A program made the translations under genes and the position numbers. DNA of 64,000 nt, taken from Scatophagus argus. Its lineage: Eukaryota > Chordata > Actinopteri > Scatophagidae. Below are positions 11,670 through 23,693 of the stretch, piece by piece. The first letter of the stretch is position 1, and every line of letters begins with the position of its first letter. The DNA lies in contig NC_058494.1 in assembly GCF_020382885.2 (NCBI RefSeq), positions 10,558,001-10,622,000 on the forward strand, read 5' to 3'. The notes below the pieces were generated by a model. It was not told the origin of the DNA and made no database searches. It saw only the letters and a program-made list of their open reading frames with translations.

Positions 11670-12316
11670 CTTTCTTAGCAGATGTCTGCAAATAGGGGAA
11701 ATTGTTAGTATTGCAGGAGACAACTTTGAAGAAAGGCGCATCCAGCTGATGGAGGAACTCCATGGACATCTATGGAAAACAAAGTAATTAGAGCACATCA
11801 TACCCTGTGTGCTCTGAAGTGTCTCATGTGAAACTGTACCTGTGATAACTTGCTTGTTGGTGCCATTGCCATGACATTCTGTTATTGTTGTCAAAAGTGA
11901 AGTGAAGTGTAAACCAGCAGTTCCAGACAGTGCAGGTACCTGCATCGTAGGTTGAAATGTTTATTTCTTTTACCTCATCCTTTCCAGAGGTGGTAAGGAA
12001 GATATTTCTCTCTGCTGCACACTTTCTCAGTTCGTTGTACTGATCATGGCTGAAATGTGATGTTTGTGGTCTCTTCTCCCTAGGAATGCTTTGAATTGTA
12101 GGGCCGTACCTAAGCTTTCTTGCTGATTCATTTTGACTGTAAAGCAATAACTTAAACAGTTGCTATAGCTCATGTGCACAGCTTCACTGCCATTCTGCTC
12201 ATTATCTTATTAGTCTCAGTGTCTCCCTGGTGGTTTTGTCCGATTTCAGCAATGATGAAGCACAGAAGGGAGTCTCCAATCATTCAACCAGTACAGAGTT
12301 CAAACTGCAGAGGCAT
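11670..12316 (-). pseudogene. Decayed tandem copy of nans exons 1-3
   Basis: Three blocks on the minus strand match nans in order and still carry introns, so this arose by DNA duplication and not by retroposition. The exon 1-like block (12184-12316) starts MPLQFELC and keeps AEIGQNHQGD, but has an in-frame TGA at codon 11. The exon 2-like block (11974 to about 12135) keeps FSHDQYNELRK and TTSGKDE but has lost about half of its upstream part. The exon 3-like block (11670-11769) keeps MEFLHQLDAPFFKV and NTNNFPYL, but the donor GT after KK is changed and GSGD reads VSCN. Copies of exons 4-6 were not seen. It lies 0.5 kb upstream of the live gene in the same orientation. It cannot make a synthase. 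Confidence 0.9.
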
Positions 12317-14956
12317 TCTGGTGTCTTGGGATGTTTAATGATGAGATAAGTGGAAAACAGTCTTGCCATGTAGCAGGTGAGAGATATCAAAACAGTGAAC
12401 TGGCTTCAGGTAACCAAAGGAGCAGAAATGGCAGAGAAAGCCAATGCATTTTATAGTAAACTTCAGGGAGTCACAACCAAAAACAAATTACACCATGTGA
12501 TGCACGTTACAGGTACATACATTTACACAAAGACACACACAATAATTACTTAAAGTACTTAAACTAAGATGTTTATTCTAGTTCTTGAATTAAATTCTTC
12601 ATTAAAAGACGTTGTTAGTTTTACTTTCATGTTCGTGCTTGACTTGATGGATTGAAAGACTCTAATCATCCCAGCCACAAAAGCTTTAAACCTACTCTGA
12701 AAAATGTGCTTGAAAAGTTTAGAAAAGGACAATTTCTACATTTTTCAGTTTGGAGATAGAAGTGTGAAAATCAGTACAAAAAAAAAGAAAAACAATACCC
12801 TACTGTTTCCACCTGTACAAACAGGTGGATTCATTTTTGGTTAATAAAAAAACATAGGTATGTTGTTGGGTGTGCTTTATTTGTCACAGTGAATGAGTGC
12901 ATGCCCAGTCTGACATGTACAGGCAAACTGTGAGCAGCCTCACACAAACATTCTCATTGTGAATCGAAGAATTCACATCTGCTTTTGTTCTCAGGCCCAG
13001 TTTTGAATGTTAGTCAGAGTGCTAATATTATAAAATAATGTTATAAATATTGACGATGCTAAAAATGACACTAGTAGCTAAATATTACCTTGTGACAATT
13101 CATCATTCCACTCCTGAAGACTGAGGAACAAAAGAAAAACTGTATCTCAAATGTTTAGAATTATTCATACACAAAAATTGAAGAAAATTATCTGAACTAC
13201 TGCTTGTCCACAGAAATCAGATCAGAGCCTGTAGTGGTGAGCTGAACTGTCCCCTCAGCTGCTTTTTTGTTAATATATTTACATTTACTATCTGTCGACA
13301 GTGGCCTAATCATGGGGCCAAATGAATGATCAGGTCGGTGTGGAGAGTTGGGTCGCACTTAAACCAACATTATAAATCTTTTCCTAAACCGCATAGCTTT
13401 TACGTCTAACGGAACCAAACTAGGTTTCATAATAGCCACATTAGAAGGACTTTGTGACACAGAGGCTTTGTATGCCAACCACAGACGCTTAACAGTATGT
13501 GTTAATATCTGACCCGTGATGAGAATGTGTTGAGAGAACACATGACGAGGAGATGCCCCCCTCCCCTGCCCCTCCTCCTTAACGCAAATGCTGAGACTAT
13601 GGCGGCTAACATGCTAAAAACCCAAATACTGGAGGTGGTGGTGGCTAAAAATAAAAGAGCCAAAAGGATAAAATACCAGATTTAGATTTGTCAGGAGATC
13701 AAACTTTTGGTAACAGGGCCAAGCTGCATCTGGAAACTTGCTGAGGAGTCTCTCTGCCATTTGAGGGCACATATCAATTTCGTTTTTCAGATATGTAAAT
13801 TTACACTCAGTTTCAGTTGACTTAGTGCAGTCACAAGCTTGAACTAGAGTAAAATTAAATATCCAATGAAGAATGACAAGTTGACAACTTTCTTTCACTT
13901 TTTACTGATATTGAAATCAAATGGACAATGAACACGCATGGTCAAGCAACAGCTGGCTAACAGCTAATTTCTCTCTTTAAAACCCAAAACTGTCCAATTT
14001 CAGTGACATAAACATTTTATATACTGTATATATATTGCCTTCTGTATATGTACATAGGTACACGCATAGAGTACATACACACACTGTTGAGGTTTAAACA
14101 CACACACAAACAGGTCACATTGTAATGACTGGACTTTGTTCAGTTCCTGACTGGAGATGGGGAGAGGCTTTTCAAAAGGAAATGCATAGATTGGAAAATT
14201 TAACACAATATGACACAAGCAGGCTCTACACACACAGTTCAAAGTACACACACTGAATTTGGAGTTTTGTCTTAGAGTTTGGTCCTTAAAAAAAATATCA
14301 GCAATTAAGAAAAATTCTGAAGATCTTTCTTGTAAGGATGGGCAAACAGGAGGCGATGTGTTGACAGGGCAAAAGGTGAAGAAAACAAACATCTACTCTC
14401 ACAGGTGAGAGAACTATTAATAAGACTGACAGTTAGAGAGTTAAAGTACAGGGTCATGGGAATGATACTGTTTAGGGGCCACATGAAGCAGGCTGTAGTG
14501 TATCTGTAGGACCACACAGTCAACTCTTCCCTTTTAGTGTGCCAACTCACCACCCTTACTCAAGTGTTACACAATACCACAGACCACAAAACCTGATCCT
14601 AACCCAACGGGCCTTGATCTCAGTATATGTTAAACAATGAGAGAATAATTAAAAGGTCTTGATTGGTCTGCAGAAGAGGTTCACACCACTGAGTGGGTAG
14701 AAAATGGTGAGCTGGTGCTTCAAGGTTAATCTCAACAGCCCTGCCAGAAGGATATGGATGAAAGTAGGACTACTGGCTTTGTAATTCCACAGGGCTGTGC
14801 ATGGCAAAAACATATGGACAGAAGGGGTGTAAGGCCCCTTGGCTTCAGAATACAGATGGGGGGGGGGGGGGGGGGGGGGGGGCATGGGTAGTTAGGTTGG
14901 TTGGTGTGTGGTTACAGAGAATGATATGGTATGACACCCTGAGTAGCCTTGGCTGC
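12317..14956. other. Intergenic and clta 3' region
   Basis: No coding exon is recognised. The part next to 14956 should contain the clta 3' untranslated region, but I could not choose a poly(A) signal with confidence (a minus-strand AATAAA occurs near 12880). A poly-G run lies at 14858-14882. Short CA/TA tracts occur near 14030-14110. Confidence 0.4.
14858..14882. repeat. Poly-G run, 25 bases
   Basis: There are 25 uninterrupted G residues on the plus strand, so the likely clta 3' untranslated region would carry a C run. Length in the assembly is unreliable. Confidence 0.9.
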
Positions 14957-15128
14957 CTAGCGGACTAGCGGGGACTGCTTCAGGGAGATTAGGACGGAGC
15001 GCATACGGGACACATCTTTGGCCTGCTTGCTGGACTTGGGGTTGAAGTCGCAGAGCCGAGCCACTCGTTCCCACTCTGTGCCAGGGTTGTTCTCATCCAG
15101 ATCTGAAATCATGGCCTCCTCAGCCGCC
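14957..15128 (-). CDS. clta: clta coding exon 6 and stop
   Basis: It encodes residues 165-220, from AAEEAMISDLDENNPGTEW to SPLVR. The acceptor is CCATGTAG. Confidence 0.95.
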
Positions 15129-15837
15129 CTACATGGAGCAGAGAAGAGGAAAAGGAAAGCACATGGAATAGAGAACAATCAGTGATGGAACAGGCAAGAT
15201 ACACCAACATACGTGTACGGCCCTGAGACAGTCCTCTGCTGAACACATACAAGTCCATCAGAAAACTCTGCTTTTCTGGTGCAAAATTTCAGTCTGATTA
15301 GAGATCTGACAAATTCTACCCTAACCTACTGCACATCCATCTCTACAATACAACTAATACCAGACAGATCTTTCAGTTATTTCCTTTTTCGGCTCAGTGA
15401 GACTGTATTGGTTCAGCAGAGTCTACCTCAGGGCAGGACAGTCCAATCAATACACGAATATGGGCATCCATTCATCTTTACGCCAACAAAGAGGAACAAG
15501 CTACAACAGTTTCAGTACCTGTGGCATGCCCCCAACTCTGCTTATATATTACAGTAGTATGTGTTTCTGTATTCCTGCCCCCCCTCCCCCCACAGTAAAG
15601 GGAACTACATATACAACACTGATGAGAAATCTAAGGAAAACAAAGGAATCGTAACATCTGATAAGCATTTTTGGTTGGTTAAAAATGCAGTTCTGTACAG
15701 AACTGGGGGAGGGGAGTTTGCCCACACCCTTACACCACAACTTGCCCTGTGGTTGGATAGTTACAATGTTCTCTTTACTCAGCAAGACCCAAGTATAAGG
15801 ATGGGTTCATCTTTATACTTGTCCTTGATTAAAAAAG

Positions 15838-15888
<51 letters not shown>

Positions 15889-18800
15889 TAATAATAATGG
15901 CAAGTTTTGTTTTAGTCAGTTTTTTTAACCAAACCCAAAAGAGCTGGAAGCACTGCTGGGCCTTAGCCATGCATTGTGCTGCGGCTGAAAAGCGGGCTAC
16001 TTGGAGGTGTGGCAAAGAATGAGTTTACTTTGATTTCATGTGTCGTAATTGTGGAACAGATTAATTAATGTCTTCTTGGTGAAAGTTGAGATGTTTCTAA
16101 ACCATCTATCAAAACAACAACAACAACAAAAAAAAAAAAACACTACAGGGCTTACTACATAACACTTGACATTTAAACACAAAAAGTAAGAAAAAAAAAA
16201 AAAAGAAAGAAAGAAAGAAGGAAGGAAAGAAAAAAAAAAAGACCTTAAACTGAAAATGAATCAGCGCCATTATCACAAGACATTTTGAGATGCAAGCCAC
16301 AGATTATGGCTAAACAAATGGAAGCCCTCATCACAACCCACCCACGAACTTAACTGGAAAGAATTCCACTGCCATGGTACATTTCTTGTTACAGGGATAT
16401 TTTTTTTTCTTTTGATCAATTACCCACCCAACCTGTAAGCAAAAACTCTGCACCAACTACAACACAGTACACAGAGCAAAATGGGGATGAGAAGCCAATG
16501 AACATTCACTGTCACAACCACCTACAAATACACAAAAAGGACTAAAAGGACCACAACATCACAGAAGGGACATTTTAACAGACCTCTACCTAGGCAGTGG
16601 ATTTAACTGTTGGGATAGTAAGCTAGGTGTGCAACGTTTAATTATCTAACACACACACATACACAGAACTGCATCTACCCCCTGTCAAGGATATAAAGTA
16701 TTTGGAAGTTCTGGGGTTTTGTATTTTTACTTAACTGGTCTAGGCGGTAGCAAGGATGGTTAATGTGTGTGCTTTAAGGTGCATAGGAAAAGAAAACAGG
16801 GAGAAACAATTTCACAAGTCAGAATTTAGAAGAGAGAGAAAGCGGGGGGAGGGGACGAAATGAAATACAACAAAAATGAGCTAAATGCAGATATTGAAAG
16901 CCAGCATGCAAATCGCCACATTTTAAAAATTATTCTTTTTTCCAACAGTTCTGCAAGACGATTACTGTGCAACCTTTGGTCTGGTGAGTAGAAAATACAC
17001 TTCTAAATGTAAACTTCTGAATGTACCTGTTGTAAATATTGCCATTTTCAGTTACACACACCTCACTATGGTCTGGGGTCTCATTTATAAAACTGTGTTG
17101 ATTCTTTTCCAATTTGTTAGGTCCAAGCACACAATATTTGCAAATGATTTGGTCAGCTCACACTTTCTCCAAACCTTTAGAAGGCACCGTCGAAGGATTA
17201 TGGCATTTTCTTGTCATATTTTGTTAACATTTTGTGTGTGAAGTGCTATTCACATCCTTCAAGCCTGCTTATAAATGAGGCCCCTGGAGTCCCCCCATCA
17301 CACACTCGCACTAGCAAGAGGAAAGAAGAGAAAAAGTGTGGCCCAGTTACATTTTATAACACTAACATACATATGTGTAAATATATATATGTATATATAT
17401 GCATATACAATAAACATATTAAACATATAAGCTAACAACACACTGCATTGACGTGTGCACAAAAAAAGCACATAACCTAACATAACCCAATAAAATACCT
17501 CACTCCCAAATCATTTGCAGGCACTAGACCCTTGAGGTACATTAATATTAAGCTACAAACACAACTGAAATGTAACATCAATTTTCAAAAGAAGAGTGGC
17601 TTAACAATGTAATCAAAGAACAATCACAAATGAAGAAAAAATGTCACACTATTCTAACCAATCACGACAGGTTTCAGCTTTACATTTATTTCAACAAATC
17701 CTTTCAATCTATCAAAGCTGGAAAAAACAACAACAACAAAAGAAGTGCACACCTCAATGCAGGCTGATGGCCACTTCCAAGTAATCTGTTCACAAAACCA
17801 AAGGCTGCACAGCTCAGGCTACTGGATAGCCAGCTGGGCAAGTTAGCATGTCATCCTGTAGGACAGCAGTAGCTACGAGCAGCTAACATTCTAATAAAGC
17901 ATGAACACAGTTCAGTTTGAAGCAGTTGTGTAACCATGACATGGTCAGTGGTGTTAGAAATAAAACTGCTGCTGTGAGTTTTATTTAGCATGTGATTATC
18001 AATAGGAAGGAGAGGAGAAAGGCACAGTGGGGACTAAATACCACAAGTCAGGACATCTGCAGGTTTGAGATTATATACTGTCAAATGCTATCTGGATATG
18101 AATTGATGAACCAAAATGGTGAAAATAAAGCAGAGAATTGTATCTCCGAAGAGGTGATTAACATCCTAAATCTCTTAAAATAATATCCTCAGAGACAAAA
18201 CAAGGAGCTTCTGAATACTGCAGATAGCTCCAGTTCAATTACACCCATCAATGTACATAAAATGAAAATAGCAGGAAGTTAAAAGGCCGTGACAAGCACC
18301 AAAAAACTATAAACAATATATTTCAAGACATACTGTTCAACTTAGTGAGTCTAGAGGAGTTCAGAGAAGAACACGCCTTGACCTTCACACATTCTATTTA
18401 TAACTACAGTAACGTAATGAAATGTAATCTTTACATCAGCGATCATACGGGGATGGAAATACAGCAAGTTTGGCCAAAATTTTGACCTTCAGAGATTCAA
18501 GAGGAAGAAACCACCACCAAGAACAATGTCAACTGTTCTCTGTGCAGTGCAATCATATCTTATTTTATACACAAGACTCAAGATAAAAAAGGGAAGATGT
18601 AGATGATTCAAATACCCATTTCCAATTACACAGACACAATTGCTTCAAACAAATCTACAAGCACTAAATGCTCCTAAATAATAATTTAAAGATCAATTTG
18701 GGTTAAATCACATTTATAAACATGTAAAGTAGATAAAAAAAAACACTTTCTGTGAAGAGTCTGTACAACTAATGTAAGCGAGTGTCAACTGTTGTGTCAT

Positions 18801-21800
18801 GTATTTGCAAAACGTTCTGCTGAAATGACTGAAGGGATAAGTGAATAATGGAGCAGAAATCAACACAGGCACAGTTATGAAAGAATTAATTTGATTTCCG
18901 AGGATGTGACTGTGAAGATTGGCAGTGTGGTGTGGCATGCGGTCATTCTCTTTACTGAAACATCCTCACAGGCATCCACTCACTAATGACATGCAGATAT
19001 ATGGGGTGAGAGTTAATACTGCAGTGTCTCAGAAAATAAAAAACACAACTATAAGCTAGATGATAAGTGTATCAATTAGAAATCCAAATAGATGAACGAA
19101 ATATGGACTTAAAACATGGGAACAAGGGGAGGTAACTAATGCCCTGACAAGTGAGATGAATGTGATGTAAGTGGTTGGATGCTGAGAGTGGGAGATAATG
19201 GTGAAAACAAAAGCAAAAGGAGATGAAAAGGAAGGATGTTAGTTGGAGCAACATACACATAACCAATGAGTTCAGAGAAGGGCTGCTTGTAGAAGTCTTC
19301 ATCCAGCACCCTGGACAAACATCCGCCCAAACGACATAGCAGCAAGAAGGCAGGAGAGAAGAGAGACAGCAATAAAAGGGAGAAGAGGATGGAAACACAA
19401 GAATTATAGATTACCACACAAAATAATATGTGTTAAGGCATGTAATCAAAGGCTCAGATGTTTCTCTCAATGTGTCCACCTCCTCAAATCCGTAATTACA
19501 CAGGTCTGGTGTTTATTTCTCACGCTGAACAAATTATACAAGTGAGAGAAAAACAGTGAAAAACTATCAAATTCAAATTTTTCCACTTGGTTAGTTTTTT
19601 GACTGTCTGAAACATGCAATCTTAATATGCCAATTTGATCTCTGGTAAATTATGGGTACACATTTTGCGGCATAAACCAGTGATTAATTGATTAGTCTGG
19701 AAAAGAAGAAACAGATTAATAATTGTTAGTTGCAGCCCTACTTCTTCTCATACTTCTACATTTGTATGCCATTTATTTATCTGTACCAGACAAAGAGCAT
19801 CCGTATAAAAAGATCATCAGTAACACTCTGTTACTAAACACAGGGTTGCCTAGATTAGCACGGACACATAGCTGCAGGTTGTTTATTATTAATAGGGTCA
19901 CAGAGCTACACTACACTGCAGGAGAAACTGAGACAAAAACAATTCAGCTGTTCAAAATGATGGGTTACCTTTCGGCTGGCGGAGGACAGAAATACGTCTG
20001 CCGTGTAGCACGTTACACATCGTTATACTGCAGTACATGTCGAACAACAATACGAGATTGCCAAACCAACAGTGAGGTGAAGGGTCCTGTGGATTGTCTC
20101 TCAAACTCTGAAATCAGCTGGCTGCCTGTTACGAAGGCAACACGCTACACCACTGTGAGGAATCTGCCTGCTTTAGCTTAATGTGGCACACAGATTACAC
20201 AGCATATTCATCCCCCTGACTAATGTGAGTGTGCAGTAAAATCTAGTCTCTTAAAGGTCTACAAAGACTTTAAATGAGTGCTGTGTGCTGGAAAACAGTG
20301 TCCGTGAAACTGTATATGAGGAGGTCCTTCTGAAACCTCAAGGCTAAGTTGGACACATTTCTTTTCCTGCTGGAAACTGTACACACTGAATCCAAGACTG
20401 CTGTTAATAACTGTTTCAACTATATTCAAACTTTTTAAAACATAAACTGTAAATGTGTTTTCATTCATGGAAATATCAGCCCACCCTCATTTTCACTGAT
20501 TCATGTGTCCTGTTTCTACCCCTCTATGAAATCAATACCTGTTATTGGTTTTGGTTTTCTCCAGCTGCTCGTTCTGCCTGGCGTGCCACTCTTCCAGCTC
20601 CACCTTGGCTTTCTCTTTCCACTCCAACTCCTGCTTGCGAGAGTTATTGTCTGGAGAGGGAGATGAGCAAGGAGAGAAGAAAGAAGAAAATGACAGGGAT
20701 GGTGGGACAGGAAAATTAGGAATAAGGAAAAGAAGAAGTCATGATTGCTGTATTACAGTCAATGTTAACATTTTGGGGTTCTTGAACTGACATTGTACAC
20801 AGGTGTCCAAATACTAGGAAAAATAAACCATGACTAATCTGAATCTCTAGCTCTTGGCACTGATCTCATGTCGTCAGCCTTTACTTGTCACAGCTCAGAC
20901 TGCAGTGGTCTGTTCTGTTCACTTACAAAACAATGACTGTCAGTGCTTACCTAGCACCTCCAGCCTCTCTCTTTGCTCCTCCCTCCACTTGCGTAGGCTT
21001 TCAGGTTCAGCTTGAAGCCGGTCTGCATTGGAGATTGCCGCATAGGCGTCTGATGGACCATTGCTTTCCTGAGAAACAACAGAAAATACTGTGTTGCATT
21101 CATCAGTGTAAGTTACAGAAAAAATACTGAATCCTAAATTACTTCGCTTTCCAACTACTATCTAAAAGACCTGGGAACGGCTGTAGAAGCCAGTTTCTTG
21201 TCCTGATTCAAATACGCATGTTGTTTGCCTGTGCTTAAACGTTAGTTGTATGCTGTTTGAGGGTCTTTGTTAAAAACAAACTTGGCCCATTCTCTTCAGC
21301 CCAGCTTGTCTCACTGCCAAAAAGAAGTCCTGACTGTGCAAAAGGCAGTAATGTTGCAATGACAGCACAGGAAAAGGAAGTTGGAGAGGATCAGCCAGAT
21401 ATTCAAACCTCTTTGGTTAGTACTGAAATCACCCTGCTACAGAAAAAAGAAGAGAACAATCCATGCACAAATTAAACAAAAGCACTGAAGCAAATCTCAA
21501 CATCTCATTAGCTGGCCTTTGCACGCTTGTTAATTCATGGTAAGGACATATCCCGTTTATTACAACTTTAGCTTTATATTCAGTGATTTTGGTAATCATT
21601 CCTACGAGTAATTATGATGCTGCACTCTCAAAATATCTGTGTGTAATATCTGGGAACATGAATTCAAATGGGCCAAGGAACAGAAGAAGTCAGAGGATCA
21701 AACAGGTTTTAAAGCAAACCACCAGGTTAGCAAACACTTCAGAGAGAAATCACGGGTGGCTTGTTTGTTACCCATACTGTCCAATATAAATATCCATCAC

Positions 21801-23293
21801 AATTTACAGAATTAAGGAATGACCACCAGATCTCAGCAACTACTTTGTTCTTTACAATGTTATAATAACTGACAGAAATAAAAAATAAAATTCTGAAAAT
21901 AAGTGATAAACACTAATTATTCTTTAAGAGTTGTGCTATCATACAAAGCCATACAGTCATACAAACACTGACACCAGGCAGGGTCAAAACCTGAAGTATG
22001 GGACTTTTTCACAACAATGTGAAAAATGTTGAGGTTCTTCCTTCACTGCAGTATTATGGAAACAAATGTCCCTTTACCAATATGATTTGGTCATTTACCA
22101 GAACAATAACATAAGTGACCTGACAACCAGAATGTGTTAATTTGGCAGAGACAAAACCACACGGCTTCTATGAGGCTGCAAACAGCAGGTCTACTTTAGA
22201 GATAAAAAGATCAAAGATGTTTGTCTTTTGAGAACATTGTGAAGACAAAGAAAGGTTGTCACAGTGCCCTTATTCACACACAAAATACAGAGAAGGAAAC
22301 GTGAAGCCAGCAAAACTGCACAATTTAAGCAGCAAAATTCTGGAGAAAACAAAAACAGTGGATAAAGGTCTTACCCCATGAAGATCTCCGTTGACAGCAC
22401 CATCTACAAAAACACAAGGTAAACACTCATTAGAAATAAAGGAGAACATAAAATCACAGAGTGGGGTTTTTTTTGCTGAATGCTCAAGATTTTCATACGC
22501 GTATATTTCAGAATATGTCAGCACTTCCGACCAAATGACTTACTACTGCTAAACCACAACCAGGCCCTAGCTTCAAGGAAATGAGCAGTCATGACCAAAG
22601 GTCGTTAAGCTACATCAATCTCCTCTTGTGGCTATCAGGTTAGCTGGCAAATACAGATGTAACATAACGCGCCGCAGGCAAACAGTCTTGACGGGATGCA
22701 ATGAATGACACGGCCACGAACTGCAGAGCGCCGCTGATGTTATCAGATAACTTCATTCATTTTAGAAGCGTACGCCTTAGTTAAAGCTCAGGTCATCATA
22801 TTAACACTTACTTATCGTTTGGAATTTGCCGTTTCTGGTCTATTTTGTCAATTTCAGTTAACGTTGTCACGGGTTAATGTTAACGTTAGCAAACTCCAGT
22901 TGGCTAATATGTTGACGTTACCTACACAAGCTCAGCTAACGTTAGCAAGCTGACTACAAGAACATCAACTTCTGTGTCCATTTAGGACCAAAATGAGGTT
23001 TGATGGAACAATCATTTTAAAGCGTACACAACCCACGTCGAAGATAACTAGACCGACAACAGTTTAACGGTAGACAGAAGTAAAATGTCTCTGCTTCACC
23101 ACAACGTTTACCCACCGTTAGAGTCTGCCAGCGATGAGGGGACATCTCCACTGTCCAAGATGCTGAAGCCTTCGTCGTTTTCAATCCCCGCGATTTCACT
23201 CTCCTGCTGGGCCAAGAACGCAGCAGCAGGGTCCTCCTCAGAGCCAACACCGTTACCAGCGGCGGGCGCGTTCAACATGTCAAAATCATCCAT
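14957..23293 (-). CDS. clta: Clathrin light chain A, six exons
   Basis: The light chain binds the clathrin heavy chain hub on coated vesicles and regulates coat assembly. Exons 23116-23293, 22375-22403, 20951-21068, 20539-20650, 19257-19310 and 14957-15128 join in frame to 220 codons. Residues 19-40 are the near-invariant light chain motif (EEDPAAAFLAQQESEIAGIE), whose acidic EED restrains hub assembly. A coiled coil from about RLQAEPESLRKWREEQ to EKTKTNNR binds heavy chain. The C-terminus (GTEWERVARLCDFNPKSSKQ) is diagnostic. The A form is chosen over CLTB because of SKQAKDVSRMRSVLISLKQ. The 54-base exon 5 corresponds to a brain-specific cassette in mammals; skipping it keeps the frame and gives 202 aa. 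The protein is slightly shorter than human because the N-terminus and exon 1 spacer are reduced. Confidence 0.95.
15840..15899. repeat. (AAT)n microsatellite
   Basis: About 19 TAA units, with one TGA interruption. It produces long poly-isoleucine open frames on both strands that are not genes. Confidence 0.92.
16187..16241. repeat. Poly-A and GAAA/GAAG simple repeat
   Basis: An A-rich tract with (GAAA) and (GAAG) units in clta intron 5. Confidence 0.8.
17380..17411. repeat. (TA)n-rich tract
   Basis: Alternating TA with GTATAT interruptions in clta intron 5. Confidence 0.7.
19257..19310 (-). CDS. clta: clta coding exon 5, neuron-type 18-residue cassette
   Basis: The 54-base exon encodes VLDEDFYKQPFSELIGYV, matching the first brain-specific insert of mammalian CLTA (VADEAFYKQPFADVIGYV). 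Phase is the same at both ends, so exons 4 and 6 also join in frame without it. Confidence 0.92.
20539..20650 (-). CDS. clta: clta coding exon 4, coiled coil
   Basis: It completes D109 and encodes residues 110-145, a highly charged heptad-repeat helix (WKEKAKVELEEW, ARQNEQLEKTK). R146 is split with the next exon. Confidence 0.93.
20951..21068 (-). CDS. clta: clta coding exon 3
   Basis: It encodes residues 70-108 (ESNGPSDAYAAISNADRLQ through EEQRERLEVL), the start of the heavy-chain-binding helix. It ends in phase 1 with a GTAAGC donor. Confidence 0.93.
22375..22403 (-). CDS. clta: clta coding exon 2, 29-base micro-exon
   Basis: It completes D60 and adds GAVNGDLHG, equivalent to the VDGVMNGEYYQ region of human CLTA. 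It has a GTAAGA donor and a TTTGTAG acceptor. Confidence 0.8.
23116..23293 (-). CDS. clta: clta coding exon 1
   Basis: It encodes residues 1-59 with the conserved N-terminal motif. The donor GTGGGT at 23115-23110 was preferred over GTAAAC four bases downstream because only it keeps frame with exon 2. Confidence 0.93.
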
Positions 23294-23520
23294 GTTATGT
23301 GTGCTTTAGGGAGGATAAATCTGAGAAAAGGCGAGCAGGTGTAGCAGTTGACCGAAATCGATTAGCTCAACGGGAAGAAGGACGATAAAAAAAAATTACA
23401 AGCTAGCGAAGCGGAAACGGATAAAGAACCAATCATAAACGAGGAGAGTTGAGTGATAGTACCGAGGACCAATCGCAAAACCGTTGCCTCAAAAACAGAC
23501 CAATCAAAACTGTAAACCCT
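23294..23520 (-). promoter_or_regulatory. clta: clta promoter with three CCAAT boxes
   Basis: Plus-strand CCAAT cores lie at 23429-23433, 23469-23473 and 23500-23504, each in the fuller form ACCAATC, spaced 40 and 31 bases apart and 136-211 bases upstream of the clta ATG. They read as inverted ATTGG boxes relative to clta. NF-Y is the usual binder of such arrays in TATA-less housekeeping promoters. No TATA box is placed suitably for clta. Transcription start is not determined. Confidence 0.6.
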
Positions 23521-23621
23521 CCTGCATTCGGGTCTCATGACTGCTACGTGTTGTAGGAGCTGTGCTAAAATCCGCAGTCTGATTAGGCAAGGCATACAAT
23601 AAACATAGCATTTAGATATGT

Positions 23622-23643
23622 ATACACACACACACACACACAC

Positions 23644-23692
<49 letters not shown>

Positions 23693-23693
23693 A
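23622..23693. repeat. (CA)n(TA)n compound microsatellite
   Basis: About ten CA units run into a long TA tract. It is the source of several low-complexity open frames on both strands. Confidence 0.9.

Larger units (their letters stand above)
15129..19256 (-). other. clta: clta intron 5 (4.1 kb), repeat-bearing
   Basis: Apart from an AAT microsatellite, an A/GAAA tract and a TA tract, I see no gene. The second mammalian brain exon (12 residues, TNINHPCYSLEQ) should lie here if it exists; I could not find a match by eye. Confidence 0.6.

Noticed and set aside
15561-16022. Open frames on both strands with long isoleucine runs
   Set aside because: They are translations of the AAT microsatellite.
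19723-20181. 152-codon plus-strand open frame in clta intron 4
   Set aside because: It begins in a common teleost repeat motif (GTTAGTTGCAGCCCTA), shows no domain, and opposes the host gene. Chance opening is the simpler explanation.
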